Source: Phocaeicola coprophilus
Lineage (GTDB): Bacteria > Bacteroidota > Bacteroidia > Bacteroidales > Bacteroidaceae
DNA length: 64,000 bases
Assembly (NCBI GenBank): GCA_016900015.1
Contig: JACJJM010000012.1
Coordinates: 40,041 to 104,040 of the forward strand
Reading direction: 5' to 3'
Positions 18,346 to 26,955 of this stretch are shown in pieces (positions within the stretch are counted from its first letter, which is position 1; every line of letters starts with the position of its first letter). The notes under the pieces are model-generated. The model did no database searches and was not told the DNA's origin. It worked only from the letters and a program-made list of their open reading frames with translations. The translations under genes were made by a program, and so were the position numbers.

Positions 18346-18377
18346 ACCGAATAAAGAAACAACTTCATAAAGACAAC

Positions 18378-19616
18378 ATGACTATGACTCACATGATTCA
18401 CACGATAAGCCGCAAGACATGGAGCGCAGCCCTCGCCTGCCTGGCGCTCCTCCCCACACTCACCGCCTGCGACGACGACATGGGCAGCACGGAAGTGCCC
18501 GGCGAACCTTACGTCCTCTCGCTCGGCATCACCTCGAGCGGCGTGACTACCTACTACGTCGTGACGGCACAAGACCTCATGAGCGACACGCCCATCAACG
18601 CCTACGGACGGGGCATCGAACAAAACGGCTACCGCGACTACCAGCAGGCCGAACAGACCGTGTTCTCCATCGGAGGCCTCGGAGTGACCAGCGCGACCGG
18701 CATACAGCGCGATGCCGCAGGCTACCTGCAGGAAGTGGGCGACTTCGTGTTCAACAACACCCCGATAGGCTTCTGCCAAGTGGATGACCACACGATGGCC
18801 GCCATGGAACTGCCCACGTCGCCCGGCTCCGGACAAAACCTGACCTTCTATTCGGTCGACATCCAGACACTGGAACTGAAAAGCCGTGTCACCACCACGC
18901 CCGTCGCGCCGATGGACGACATCGAATGGCCTTCCGTGACCGGCATGGCCTATGCCGGCGGCAACCTCTACGTCAGCTACGTCCCGATGAACTCGAACAC
19001 CTATGCCACGCCGGCTGTCGACACGGCGTTCGTGGCCGTCTACGGCTATCCCGACTTTGAGTTCAAGACGCTCATCAAGGACACACGGCTGGGCAACATC
19101 GGAAGCTGGAACGCATTCAACGGTTTCCAGCTCGACGAAAACGGCGACATCATCGCCATGTCAAACACCAGCCTGACCAACGGATTCTCTCAGACCAACG
19201 GCAAATCGGGCTTCCTCAAGATTCGTGCCGGCGAAACGCACTTCGACGAAGACTACTTCTTCGACTACGAAGCGCTGACAGGCTACAAGGTGGCCCACTG
19301 GCTCTATCTGGGCAACGGGAAAGTGTATGCCGAAGTGTCGACCAACCAAAGCGCCGGCGCATGGAGCGACGCCGAAGACCTGAGCGTCATCATCGACCTG
19401 AACGAACAGAGCCACACCGTCATCCAGGAAATCCCGCTCCACAGCGGACAGGGCGGACGTCGCTTCGTGGCCTATGCTGAAAACGGCTATGTCTATGCCC
19501 CCATTACCACGTCCGAGGGCGTGTACATCTACCGGGTGGACATCGCCAGCGGGACAGCCGTGCGCGGAGCACGCATCTCGGCCACGTTCGTAGGAGGACT
19601 TTTCAGACTGGACTGA
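18378..19616 (+). CDS. DUF4374-family lipoprotein
   Basis: 412 residues with a lipoprotein signal (ALACLALLPTLTACDDD, lipobox Cys about 31). The body has repeated beta segments (YVLSLGITSSGVTTYYVVT, VYAPITTSEGVYIYRVD) suggesting a propeller. Phrases such as NGFSQTNGKSGFLKIRAGETHFDEDY and the C-terminal GGLFRLD fit the DUF4374 family, which in Bacteroidota sits with TonB receptors and PepSY proteins of iron uptake. Its biochemical role is unknown; a surface ligand-binding partner of the receptor is the natural guess. Several Met codons lie near the start (residues 1, 3, 6); the first is used. Confidence 0.8.
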   Translation: MTMTHMIHTISRKTWSAALACLALLPTLTACDDDMGSTEVPGEPYVLSLGITSSGVTTYYVVTAQDLMSDTPINAYGRGIEQNGYRDYQQAEQTVFSIGGLGVTSATGIQRDAAGYLQEVGDFVFNNTPIGFCQVDDHTMAAMELPTSPGSGQNLTFYSVDIQTLELKSRVTTTPVAPMDDIEWPSVTGMAYAGGNLYVSYVPMNSNTYATPAVDTAFVAVYGYPDFEFKTLIKDTRLGNIGSWNAFNGFQLDENGDIIAMSNTSLTNGFSQTNGKSGFLKIRAGETHFDEDYFFDYEALTGYKVAHWLYLGNGKVYAEVSTNQSAGAWSDAEDLSVIIDLNEQSHTVIQEIPLHSGQGGRRFVAYAENGYVYAPITTSEGVYIYRVDIASGTAVRGARISATFVGGLFRLD

Positions 19617-19623
19617 GCCGGCT

Positions 19624-20760
19624 ATGACCAAACGTTTCTTCCGCCTGCTCCACCTGTGGCTCGGCCTGCTCTCAGGCCTCATCGTCGTCATCGTATGCCT
19701 CACAGGCAGCCTGTATGTGTTCAAGGACGAACTGACGGCTGCCCGTGAGCCGTGGCGCACCGTGACTGACACGGGTGCTGCGTTGCTCCGACCGTCAACC
19801 TTGTGCGCCGTGGCCGACCGTGCCGCAGGCGACAGCCTCCCGTCGTCCGTCACGCTCGGAGGCCGCACCGAAGCCGCACAGGTGGACTACTTCTCGGCAC
19901 GCGGGGCGACGACCGTATTTGTCAACCCCTACACCGGTGACGTCCTGAAAGTCGTGCGGAGACAACCGGGCGACTTCGACTTCTTTGACTTCATCCTGCA
20001 AGGCCACCGGCGGCTCTGGCTCCCGCGCCACATCGGCAGCCCGCTGGTGTCCTACGCCGTACTGGCCTTTTTCATCACCCTCCTGACAGGCCTCGTCGTG
20101 TCTTGGCCGCGGAAATGGACGCGCCGGGCCGTAAAGAGCCATTTCGCATTCCATCGCCCGCTCCGGGCCGCCCGCTTCCGGTTCGACCTGCACAATGTGT
20201 TGGGCTTCTATGCCGTCATCCCGCTCATCGCCCTCTGCTTCACGGGGCTGATGTTCGGCCTGTCGTGGTTCTCCGGGGGAGTCTACCGCCTCGTTTCCGG
20301 CGGCAAACCGATGGCTTCCTACCGCCTGCCCCTCGCCGAGGACACCGGCCGGGAGTTTGCCTCCCTCGACGCGCTGCACGCCCGCCTCAGCTCCGAAGCG
20401 CCCCGCGCCGTGCAGTTCTACTATGCCCTGCCGCGCACAGGCACGGATGTCTACCGTGCGAGCATCGTCCATGAAAAGGGCAGTTATTACAAACAGGACA
20501 ACCGCTTCTTCGACCCCTACGACCTTCAGGAACTGCAAGGCGCAGGCCCCTGGGCCGGCAAATACACCGAAGCCTCTCCCGCCGACAAGATGATGCGGAT
20601 GAACCTCGACATACACGAGGGACGTATCCTGGGATTCTGGGGCAAGGCACTGATGTGCGCCGCGTCGCTCATCGGGGCCAGCCTCCCCATCACGGGATTC
20701 GTCATCTGGTGGCGCAGGAAACGACCCAAGCCTACACCACAACCCCTCCCAGCCTCCTAG
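19624..20760 (+). CDS. PepSY-associated membrane protein
   Basis: 378 residues with four predicted membrane helices: about 10-30 (GLLSGLIVVIVCLTGSLYVF), 140-160 (LVSYAVLAFFITLLTGLVVSW), 195-215 (GFYAVIPLIALCFTGLMF) and 340-362 (ALMCAASLIGASLPITGFVIWW). This is the PepSY-TM layout (PiuB-like), with HLWLGLLSG and DLHNVLGFY as conserved segments. Members sit with siderophore and heme receptors, and some act as inner-membrane reductases that free iron from its carrier. The last residues (PKPTPQPLPAS) and the stop codon are encoded by the start of the CCTCCCC-type repeat, so the C-terminus has been shaped by that element. Confidence 0.85.
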   Translation: MTKRFFRLLHLWLGLLSGLIVVIVCLTGSLYVFKDELTAAREPWRTVTDTGAALLRPSTLCAVADRAAGDSLPSSVTLGGRTEAAQVDYFSARGATTVFVNPYTGDVLKVVRRQPGDFDFFDFILQGHRRLWLPRHIGSPLVSYAVLAFFITLLTGLVVSWPRKWTRRAVKSHFAFHRPLRAARFRFDLHNVLGFYAVIPLIALCFTGLMFGLSWFSGGVYRLVSGGKPMASYRLPLAEDTGREFASLDALHARLSSEAPRAVQFYYALPRTGTDVYRASIVHEKGSYYKQDNRFFDPYDLQELQGAGPWAGKYTEASPADKMMRMNLDIHEGRILGFWGKALMCAASLIGASLPITGFVIWWRRKRPKPTPQPLPAS

Positions 20761-20796
20761 CCCCCTCCCACCTCCCCCCGAAGGGGGAGGCTTTTG
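20738..20796 (+). terminator. CCTCCCC...GGGGGAGG terminator-like element, copy B
   Basis: The element begins inside the coding end of the PepSY gene, and its hairpin (CCTCCCCCCGAAGGGGGAGG then CTTTT) follows the stop codon at 20758-20760. It is oriented to terminate the receptor operon. With copy C it forms an inverted pair around the hairpin at 20822-20855. Confidence 0.7.
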
Positions 20797-20821
20797 ATAC
20801 TTGTGTGCATAAAAATAGTGC

Positions 20822-20855
20822 GGGCGATGCAGACCATTCAGTATCTGCATCGCCC
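20822..20855. repeat. perfect 12-bp hairpin GGGCGATGCAGA between copies B and C
   Basis: Arms 20822-20833 and 20844-20855 are perfect complements with a 10-nt loop. A close relative (GGGTGATGCAG stem) follows element copy D at 47409-47448, so hairpin plus CCTCCCC element recur together. Confidence 0.7.
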
Positions 20856-20866
20856 TTGCATTGTAT

Positions 20867-20910
20867 AAAAGCCTCCCCTTCGGGGGGAGGTGGGAGGGGG
20901 CCGGGTGTGG
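20867..20910 (-). terminator. CCTCCCC element, copy C, minus orientation
   Basis: On the minus strand it reads CCTCCCCCCGAAGGGGAGG then CTTTTATAC, 17 bp after the stop of the DUF6261 gene, so it can terminate that gene. It is the inverted partner of copy B. Confidence 0.65.
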
Positions 20911-20926
20911 AGTTGGACTGTTTGTT

Positions 20927-21742
20927 TTACAATTCCCCATCGTCGCTTCCGTCATCAGTGCCGCCTTGGCTTCCGCCTCCGCCCTGACTGCTGCCACCGC
21001 CTTCATTGCCGCCCTCCGAAGCCGAGCCGCCCGAAGCGCTGCTGCCCGCGATGCGGGAATAGTATTCGACGACACCATTCACGCTGTCGATAAACGTGTT
21101 GACGGCGTCCGTCGGCTGCACCACGGCGTAGGCATTCACCACCTGCACGATGCTCTTGTAGAGGTCGTTCACCGCGTCGAGCGCGTCGCCCGAACTGAGG
21201 TCCGACTGCGCCATGCGGCCGCTGATTTCCGCCGTGCGTGCCGCCGTACTCTCTTCAAACGTGGCGTTGGCCGTCTGCAGAGCCGCCACCACTTCGGTCA
21301 GGCCCAACGTCGCCGCGGCAGCCTTGTTTTCCTCCACAGCGAGCACGGCGAGCAGGCCGCGCACTTCGGCCGTCTGCTTGCTGTATTCGTGGCGCGTGAT
21401 GTCCTTGTAGGCTGAAAATTGCGGATAGAGCAGTTCGGCGGCTGCACTCTGTTCCGCCACGGGCGACTTGCGATAGAGGCGTGCCGTCCCGATGATGATT
21501 GACACGGCGTTGTCGCGCACGCGGTCGGCATCGGCCAGCACCTTGGTGGAGACGAACGCCCGCTGACGGTTGACGATGGAGTCAAGCGTGGCGATGGCCG
21601 CTTCGTAGGCCTCCGTCTTATCCTCGATGTGAAGCGCGGCCGGTGTGGCCGTGGTGACGTGTTTCATAACTTGGTGGTGGAAATCGGCGCATGAGCCGAT
21701 GGACATTCTCGCCATTCCGAAAGATTTGATTTGCTTTGCCAT
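20927..21742 (-). CDS. DUF6261-family protein
   Basis: 271 residues. The opening MAKQIKSFGMARMSIGSCADFHHQVMKHV and the length fit DUF6261, a family of unknown function found in Bacteroidota, as far as I recall. There is no signal peptide or membrane segment; residues 1-230 are predicted mostly helical. The last 38 or so residues are a low-complexity Gly/Ser/Asp/Glu tail (for example SSASGGSASEGG, ending DDGSDDGEL), likely disordered. The gene stands alone, ended by element copy C. Its 5' side is occupied by a 41-bp tandem repeat array that starts 57 bp from the ATG and is probably part of its leader. Function unknown; the family label is fairly but not fully sure. Confidence 0.75.
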   Translation of the reverse strand: MAKQIKSFGMARMSIGSCADFHHQVMKHVTTATPAALHIEDKTEAYEAAIATLDSIVNRQRAFVSTKVLADADRVRDNAVSIIIGTARLYRKSPVAEQSAAAELLYPQFSAYKDITRHEYSKQTAEVRGLLAVLAVEENKAAAATLGLTEVVAALQTANATFEESTAARTAEISGRMAQSDLSSGDALDAVNDLYKSIVQVVNAYAVVQPTDAVNTFIDSVNGVVEYYSRIAGSSASGGSASEGGNEGGGSSQGGGGSQGGTDDGSDDGEL

Positions 21743-21799
21743 AATAAAATGTTATTTTATGGTTATGAATAATTGTGTGCACGACCGACGGCCCTCTCC

Positions 21800-22110
21800 A
21801 AGCTCTACATTTTTGCAGCAGCATTTTGACGACCTTCAATGAGCTCCTGCATTTTTGCAACGGCCATTGACGACCCTCAATGAGCTCCTGCATTTTTGCA
21901 ACGGCCATTGACGACCCTCAATAAGCTCCTGCATTTTGCAGCGGCATTTTGACGACCCTCAATGAGCTCCTGCATTTTGCAGCGGCATTTTGACGACCCT
22001 CAATGAGCTCTTGCATTTTGCAGCGGCATTTTGACGGCCTTCAATGAGCTCCTGCATTTTGCAGCGGCATTTTGACGACCCTCAATGAGCTCCTGCATTT
22101 TTGCAACGAC
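21800..22110. repeat. 41-bp tandem repeat array, seven full copies and one partial, upstream of DUF6261
   Basis: Copies begin at 21800, 21841, 21882, 21923, 21964, 22005, 22046 and 22087 (last one partial, to about 22110), spaced exactly 41 bp. Plus-strand copies start GAGCTCCTGCATTTTGCAG and end GACGACCCTCAAT. Two versions alternate: ATTTTTGCAACGGCCATTG in copies 2 and 3, ATTTTGCAGCGGCATTTTG in copies 4-7; each keeps the 41-bp length through compensating changes. On the minus strand, the sense of DUF6261, each copy has a small hairpin CTGCA-AAA-TGCAG and an AGGAG. Since 41 is not a multiple of three and stops occur in every frame, the array is not coding. Confidence 0.92.
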
Positions 22111-22145
22111 CGGCGAAGAGCTGCGCCCCTCCCCGGCCGTGAACA

Positions 22146-22153
22146 CAAAGATA
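22146..22153 (-). promoter_or_regulatory. candidate -7 element upstream of the repeat array
   Basis: On the minus strand this reads TATCTTTG, a match to TAnnTTTG. No clear TTTG is seen at the -33 position. If used, transcription starts near 22139 and the DUF6261 mRNA would carry all repeat copies in a leader of nearly 400 nt. I see no better promoter between the array and the gene. Confidence 0.35.
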
Positions 22154-22283
22154 AAGAGAAAAGACGCTTTACTTGCGCCGCAAGCGGATGTTTTTAAACA
22201 TCATTTTGTCAGTCCCGCTTTCCTGAAATCTTTAGCGCACATGTTCTTTCTGTCCGGTGCGTCAGATGACAACAAACGACATC

Positions 22284-22844
22284 CTACACTTCCCACACCA
22301 GCAGAAGCAGCAACAGGAAGTCTTCCCGCGAGAGGAGGGTGGACAAGCGTTCGAGGGCGCGATACTTCACCGTGCGCACGGTGTTGAGGCTCACGCCCAG
22401 CGCGTCGGCTATCTCGGGCATCGACTTGCCCTGCACCAGGAGCGTGATGACCTGTCGGCTCTGGGGCGAGAGCTTGGCGACGGCCTCGGCGATGAGGCGT
22501 GAACTCTCTGTCTCGATGATGTGGGCGAGGAAGGTCTCGTTGGAGGAGAGGTTGAGATATTCCTCCCCGTCCAGCGGCGTGTCGTGGTGCGACTGCCACG
22601 TCCATTTGTCCAGGATGGTGTTGCGCAGGATGGTGAAGAAGTAATTGTTGAGGGACGAGACGCGGCCGATGTCGCGCCGGTGTGTCCAGAGCTTGAGGTA
22701 AGCCTCCTGCAGGAAGTCGTCGATAGCTTCGGGGTCGTCCACATAGCGGGAAGCAAACGCATGGAAGAGCACGGAGTTCTGTCGGATGAACTCCTCCATG
22801 CAGCGTTCGTCCCAAGTGGAGATGTCGAGCGGCAAGTCTTTCAT
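22284..22844 (-). CDS. ECF-type RNA polymerase sigma factor
   Basis: 186 residues. Sigma region 2 is at about 20-85 (FIRQNSVLFHAFASRYVDDPEAIDDFLQEAYLKLW) and region 4 at about 120-175 (LSPQSRQVITLLVQGKSMPEIADALGVSLNTVRTVKYRALERL, a helix-turn-helix). There is no C-terminal extension. It directs RNA polymerase to a dedicated promoter set and is normally held by an anti-sigma factor. Its ATG overlaps the stop of the symporter gene in an ATGA, so the two are translationally coupled. No anti-sigma gene is adjacent; the orphan FecR at 14084-15229 is a possible partner. Family call is secure, partner is inference. Confidence 0.92.
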   Translation of the reverse strand: MKDLPLDISTWDERCMEEFIRQNSVLFHAFASRYVDDPEAIDDFLQEAYLKLWTHRRDIGRVSSLNNYFFTILRNTILDKWTWQSHHDTPLDGEEYLNLSSNETFLAHIIETESSRLIAEAVAKLSPQSRQVITLLVQGKSMPEIADALGVSLNTVRTVKYRALERLSTLLSREDFLLLLLLVWEV

Positions 22845-24031
22845 CGCTCCTGCTCCTTCTCCTGTTTCGGGCCCATGAAATGGTCCACGATGAGCGCGAT
22901 GGAGCCGTCGCCTGTCACGTTGCAGGCCGTCCCGAAGCTGTCCATCGCGATGTAGAGGGCAATCATGAGGGCCTGCGCTTCCGCATTAAATCCCAAAATC
23001 GACTCCAGGATGCCCAGCGAGGCCATGATGGCGCCTCCCGGAACGCCCGGTGCGGCGACCATCGTAATGCCCAGCATGCAGATGAAGCCTGCAAAGAGCA
23101 TGAAGTCATGGGGCATGCCCTGCATCATCATCAGAGCCAGCGCACAAGCCACGATTTTCAACGTGCTGCCCGAGAGGTGGATGGTCGCGCAAAGAGGGAT
23201 GACGAATCCCGCCACGCTGCCTGACACGCCGTTGCGCCGTGTCTGCTCCAGCGTCACGGGGATGGTGGCAGCCGACGACTGCGTCCCCAATGCCGTGAAA
23301 TAGGCAGGAAGCATACGGGCCAGCAACTTAAACGGATTGCGACGCACGACGAGCCCCGCAGCGGAGTATTGCAAGACGAGCAGCAGGATGTGGAGCAGGA
23401 AGATGACGCCGATGATTTTGATGAATACGACAAGAATGGCCCAGACCTGTCCCGTGTGGGTCATGTTCAGGAAAATGCCGAAGATGTAGAGCGGCAGCAG
23501 CGGAAGGATGACGACGCGGATGACAGCCGAGATGATGTCGCGGAAATCATCAAACACACGCTTCAGGGCATCCGAGGCCAGCCCTGCAAGGCCCAGCCCC
23601 AACGTGAAGGCAAGCACGAGGGCCGTCATGACGTCCATCATGGGCGGGATGGGCACGGAGAAATAAGGTTTCGGGGCAGAAGCGTCCGTCACGGCGCTCA
23701 GCGATGAGCTTGTGTCGATGAGATGGGGAAAGACCAGCGACCCTGTCCCGTAGGAAAGGAAGCCGGAAAAGAGCGTGGCCCCGTAGGCCAGGAGCACGGT
23801 GAACAGCAGCATGCGGCCTGCCCCTTTTCCGATGTCAGAGATGGCGGGGACGACCAGCCCCACGATGATGAGCGGGATAATAAAGGTGAGAAACTCACTG
23901 AATATGCCGTTGAATGTGACAAACACACGTACAGCCCAGGCAGGCAACACATGCCCCATAGCCACTCCCAGGAGGATGGCCAGGATGATGCGGGGCAACA
24001 ATCCGATTCGTATCTTTTTCTTCTCCATCAT
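22841..24031 (-). CDS. dicarboxylate/amino acid:cation symporter (DAACS family)
   Basis: 396 residues, many hydrophobic segments with the two re-entrant hairpins of the GltPh/SstT fold. Hairpin 1 carries the Ser-rich motif (GTQSSAATIPVTLEQ) and the seventh helix region has GSTLKIVACALALM. It imports glutamate, aspartate, serine/threonine or a dicarboxylate with sodium or protons across the inner membrane; the substrate cannot be told by eye. Two Met codons start the protein (24031 and 24028). It overlaps the sigma-factor gene by 4 bp (ATGA), an uncommon pairing that suggests joint expression. Confidence 0.9.
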   Translation of the reverse strand: MMEKKKIRIGLLPRIILAILLGVAMGHVLPAWAVRVFVTFNGIFSEFLTFIIPLIIVGLVVPAISDIGKGAGRMLLFTVLLAYGATLFSGFLSYGTGSLVFPHLIDTSSSLSAVTDASAPKPYFSVPIPPMMDVMTALVLAFTLGLGLAGLASDALKRVFDDFRDIISAVIRVVILPLLPLYIFGIFLNMTHTGQVWAILVVFIKIIGVIFLLHILLLVLQYSAAGLVVRRNPFKLLARMLPAYFTALGTQSSAATIPVTLEQTRRNGVSGSVAGFVIPLCATIHLSGSTLKIVACALALMMMQGMPHDFMLFAGFICMLGITMVAAPGVPGGAIMASLGILESILGFNAEAQALMIALYIAMDSFGTACNVTGDGSIALIVDHFMGPKQEKEQER

Positions 24032-24083
24032 AACGTTATAAACAGTTGCTCCCGCAAATATACAGGAATAATGGGAATAACAA

Positions 24084-24159
24084 GCAGGGACGCGCCGACA
24101 CCGGACTTCTTTTTCTTCGTCTGGAGGAAAAAGACATTTCCGTGTCGGCGCGTCCCTGC
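24084..24159. repeat. perfect 18-bp inverted repeat downstream of waaA
   Basis: Arms 24084-24101 (GCAGGGACGCGCCGACAC) and 24142-24159 are exact complements; the 40-nt loop holds a second, 8-bp stem (TCTTTTTC / GAAAAAGA). It is 18 bp past the stop of waaA and may serve as its terminator on the minus strand, though no T run follows. It resembles mobile-hairpin intergenic repeats of the GCAGGGACGCGCC type. Confidence 0.75.
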
Positions 24160-24177
24160 CCTTTGCTGCTGTATTTA

Positions 24178-25395
24178 TCAGAAAGTGATACTCGACAACA
24201 CCTTGTCCGAGGCACCGGCGTGGCTGTGCACGTAGTCGCCGGAGCGACGGCCGCAGTCAGCCAGATAGTCCGCATCGGTCAGCAAGCGGTCCATCCGGGC
24301 ATTGAACGAAGTGGCATCAGTCACTTCAAAGCTGCCTCCCGTGTCGAGCAACTGGCGGGCTTCCTGGAAGCGTCGGTTGTTCGGGCCGAAGAGGACGGGC
24401 ACGCCGTAGACCGCAGCCTCAAGCACATTGTGTATGCCCACGCCGAATCCGCCGCCCACGTAGGCGATTTCACCATAACGGTAAATGGAGGAGAGCAGGC
24501 CGAAACAGTCGACGATGAGGCAATCAGCCTTGGCCGCCTCCTCGGGAGTGGCTTGCGTGTAGCGCACATAGGGACGGCGCAGCTTGCCGATAATCTCTTG
24601 CAGATGGCTCTCGCCGATGACGTGCGGGGCGATGATGAGTTTCAACTCGGGATGCACGTTGAAATAGGGGATGAAGATGTCTTCATCGGGTTGCCACGAA
24701 CTGCCGGCCACCAACACCCTGCTGCCCTGCTTGAAGGCTTCCACCAGCGGGAGCTGCTTGGCTTGCCCGAAGATTTCCATCACGCGGTCGAAACGGGTGT
24801 CGCCCACGACGGTCACATTGTGGATGTCGAGCCGGGCGAGCAGCCCCTTGGACAATTCGTTCTGCACGAAAAGGTGCGTGAAGCGGGTGAGCACCTTGAA
24901 ATAGCGCCCGCCATACCAGCGGAAAAACACCTGGTTCGGACGGAAAATGGACGACACGCTGTAGGTCGGCACACCGCGGCGTTGCAGCCCCTTCAGGTAG
25001 TTCTGCCAGAACTCGTACTTGATGAAAAACGCCATGCAGGGGCGGGCCAGGTCGAGAAAGCGGCGCACATTGCGCGGCGTGTCGAACGGCAGGTAGCAGA
25101 TGACATCCGCCCCGGCATAATTCTTGCGCACTTCGTAGCCCGAAGGGGAGAAGAACGTGAGGAGGATTTTATACTCCGGATGGTCACGCCGGATGCGCTC
25201 CATCAGGGGACGTCCCTGCTCAAACTCACCCAGCGAAGCGGCATGAAACCAGATGTAGCGTTCACCCGGCTCGATGCGCTCGCGAAGTGTCTTGAACACC
25301 TGTGCATGGCCGCGCACCATGAGCCGCACCTTCTTGTTGAAGAGCGACACCAGCTTGACGGCCATCAGGTAGATGCAAATTACAAAACTATACAT
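24178..25395 (-). CDS. waaA: 3-deoxy-D-manno-octulosonic acid (Kdo) transferase
   Basis: 405 residues. It adds Kdo from CMP-Kdo to lipid A precursor at the cytoplasmic face of the inner membrane. The N-terminal membrane anchor (MYSFVICIYLMAVKLVSLF) is followed by the GT-B N-terminal domain with IWFHAASLGEFEQGRPLM, which carries the catalytic Glu, and TFFSPSGYEVRK. The C-terminal nucleotide-binding part has VLVAGSSWQPDE, LIIAPHV and the donor-site segment AYVGGGFGVGIHNVLEAAVYGVPVLFGPNN. It follows gltX by 15 bp in one operon, an arrangement I have no functional explanation for. Confidence 0.95.
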   Translation of the reverse strand: MYSFVICIYLMAVKLVSLFNKKVRLMVRGHAQVFKTLRERIEPGERYIWFHAASLGEFEQGRPLMERIRRDHPEYKILLTFFSPSGYEVRKNYAGADVICYLPFDTPRNVRRFLDLARPCMAFFIKYEFWQNYLKGLQRRGVPTYSVSSIFRPNQVFFRWYGGRYFKVLTRFTHLFVQNELSKGLLARLDIHNVTVVGDTRFDRVMEIFGQAKQLPLVEAFKQGSRVLVAGSSWQPDEDIFIPYFNVHPELKLIIAPHVIGESHLQEIIGKLRRPYVRYTQATPEEAAKADCLIVDCFGLLSSIYRYGEIAYVGGGFGVGIHNVLEAAVYGVPVLFGPNNRRFQEARQLLDTGGSFEVTDATSFNARMDRLLTDADYLADCGRRSGDYVHSHAGASDKVLSSITF

Positions 25396-25410
25396 GATGC
25401 GGGCAGGAGC

Positions 25411-26928
25411 TTATTTCAAGACCTCGATGGCACGACGCATACGGGCGATGGTCTCTTCCTTGCCCAACACGGAAGATATGTCAAACATGTGGGGGCCTTT
25501 GCCTTCGCCCACGAGCGTAAGGCGGAATGCGTTCATGATGTTGCCCGTGTGCAGGCCGTTGTCCTCAATCCATTTCATCACCACCCGCTCCTGGTTCTCG
25601 AGCGAGAAGTCGTCCAGGCTCTCCAGCAGGTCGGCCAGGCGGGTCATCATCTCGGCCGAATCGGGCTTCCAGCGTTTCTGCACGGTCTTGGGATCATACT
25701 CGGTCGGAGCGACGAAGAAGAACTTGCACGTGTCCCAAAGTTCCTTCACGAAGTTGACGCGGCCCTTCATCATGCCCACCACGGTCACGACCTTGTCCAT
25801 CGGCGCGTCGATGCCGTGCTCCTTCAGGACAGGCATGAACATTTCAGCCACGCGCTCGTCGCTCATCTTCAGGATATATTCGTGGTTGAACCAGATGCCC
25901 TTCACGTAGTCGAAGCGTGCGCCGGCCTTGCTGCAACGGTGGATGTCGAAGAGGTGCACCATCTCGTCGAGCGTCATCAGCTCCTGGTCATTGCCCGGAT
26001 TCCAGCCCAGCAAAGCCAGGAAATTGAGCACGGCCTCAGGCAGATAGCCTTCTTCGCGGAATCCTCTCGACACTTCGCCCGTCTTCGGGTCATGCCATTC
26101 GAGGGGGAACACCGGGAAGCCCAGGCGGTCGCCGTCGCGCTTGCTGAGCTTGCCTTTGCCGTCGGGCTTCAGCAAGAGAGGCAGGTGGGCAAAGGCGGGC
26201 ATGGTGTCGGCCCAGCCGAAAGCACGGTAGAGCAACACGTGGAGCGGTGCGGAGGGCAGCCACTCTTCGCCGCGGATGACATGGGTCACTTCCATCAGGT
26301 GGTCATCCACGATGTTGGCCAGGTGATAGGTCGGGAGTTCGTCGGCCGACTTATAGAGCACCTTGTCGTCGAGGATGGACGAATTGATGACCACGTCGCC
26401 GCGGATGAGGTCGTTGACATGCACATCCTCGTCTGGTTCTATCTTGAAACGGACGACATACTGCTGTCCCTCGGCAATGAGGCGGTCGACTTCCTCCTGC
26501 GGCAAGGTCAGCGAATTGCGCATCATGCCACGCGTGTGGGCATCGTATTGGAAGTTGGGGATTTCAGCCCGTTTGGCCTCCAGCTCGGCGGGCGTGTCAA
26601 AGGCGATGTAGGCCTTGCCGGCATCGAGCAACTGACGGACATACTTCTTGTAGATGTCACGACGTTCCGACTGGCGGTAGGGACCGTGGTCACCACCGAA
26701 GCTGACGCCTTCGTCGAATTGGATGCCAAGCCACTTGAATGATTCTATGATATACTCCTCAGCGCCCGGAACGAAGCGATTGGAGTCGGTGTCTTCTATG
26801 CGGAAAATCAGGTCACCGCCATGCTGGCGGGCAAACAGATAATTGTATAACGCGGTACGGACGCCTCCGATGTGCAATGCTCCTGTCGGACTCGGAGCAA
26901 AACGCACTCTTACTTTTCTTTCTGCCAT
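25411..26928 (-). CDS. gltX: glutamyl-tRNA synthetase
   Basis: 505 residues, full length. It charges tRNA-Glu with glutamate in the cytosol. Class I signatures are the HIGH-like HIGG in [21 protein letters not shown] and the KMSKS-like KLSKRDG near 253; the Glu-binding [14 protein letters not shown] segment is also present. A -7 box lies 28 bp upstream. waaA follows in the same transcript. Confidence 0.97.
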   Translation of the reverse strand: MAERKVRVRFAPSPTGALHIGGVRTALYNYLFARQHGGDLIFRIEDTDSNRFVPGAEEYIIESFKWLGIQFDEGVSFGGDHGPYRQSERRDIYKKYVRQLLDAGKAYIAFDTPAELEAKRAEIPNFQYDAHTRGMMRNSLTLPQEEVDRLIAEGQQYVVRFKIEPDEDVHVNDLIRGDVVINSSILDDKVLYKSADELPTYHLANIVDDHLMEVTHVIRGEEWLPSAPLHVLLYRAFGWADTMPAFAHLPLLLKPDGKGKLSKRDGDRLGFPVFPLEWHDPKTGEVSRGFREEGYLPEAVLNFLALLGWNPGNDQELMTLDEMVHLFDIHRCSKAGARFDYVKGIWFNHEYILKMSDERVAEMFMPVLKEHGIDAPMDKVVTVVGMMKGRVNFVKELWDTCKFFFVAPTEYDPKTVQKRWKPDSAEMMTRLADLLESLDDFSLENQERVVMKWIEDNGLHTGNIMNAFRLTLVGEGKGPHMFDISSVLGKEETIARMRRAIEVLK

Positions 26929-26955
26929 GCTTTAACAAAGTTTTTAAATAATGCG

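Noticed and set aside
20738..20910. Elements B and C as the ends of a complete insertion sequence
   Set aside because: Only about 70 bp lie between them, with a single hairpin and no ORF; they are better explained as convergent terminators or a MITE-like element.
21618..21908. 96-codon open frame across the repeats and DUF6261 start
   Set aside because: It runs through the repeat in one frame and overlaps DUF6261 out of frame; the repeat period is not a multiple of three and other copies contain stops.
21800..22110. CRISPR array
   Set aside because: The repeats are directly tandem with a 41-bp period and no unique spacers; there are no cas genes in the window. It is a tandem repeat, not a CRISPR.
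24046..26742. 898-codon open frame on the plus strand
   Set aside because: It lies antisense across waaA and gltX, both intact and recognisable. Its residues (many His, Val, Gln, Arg) reflect the high G+C third positions of the real genes. No domain is visible.
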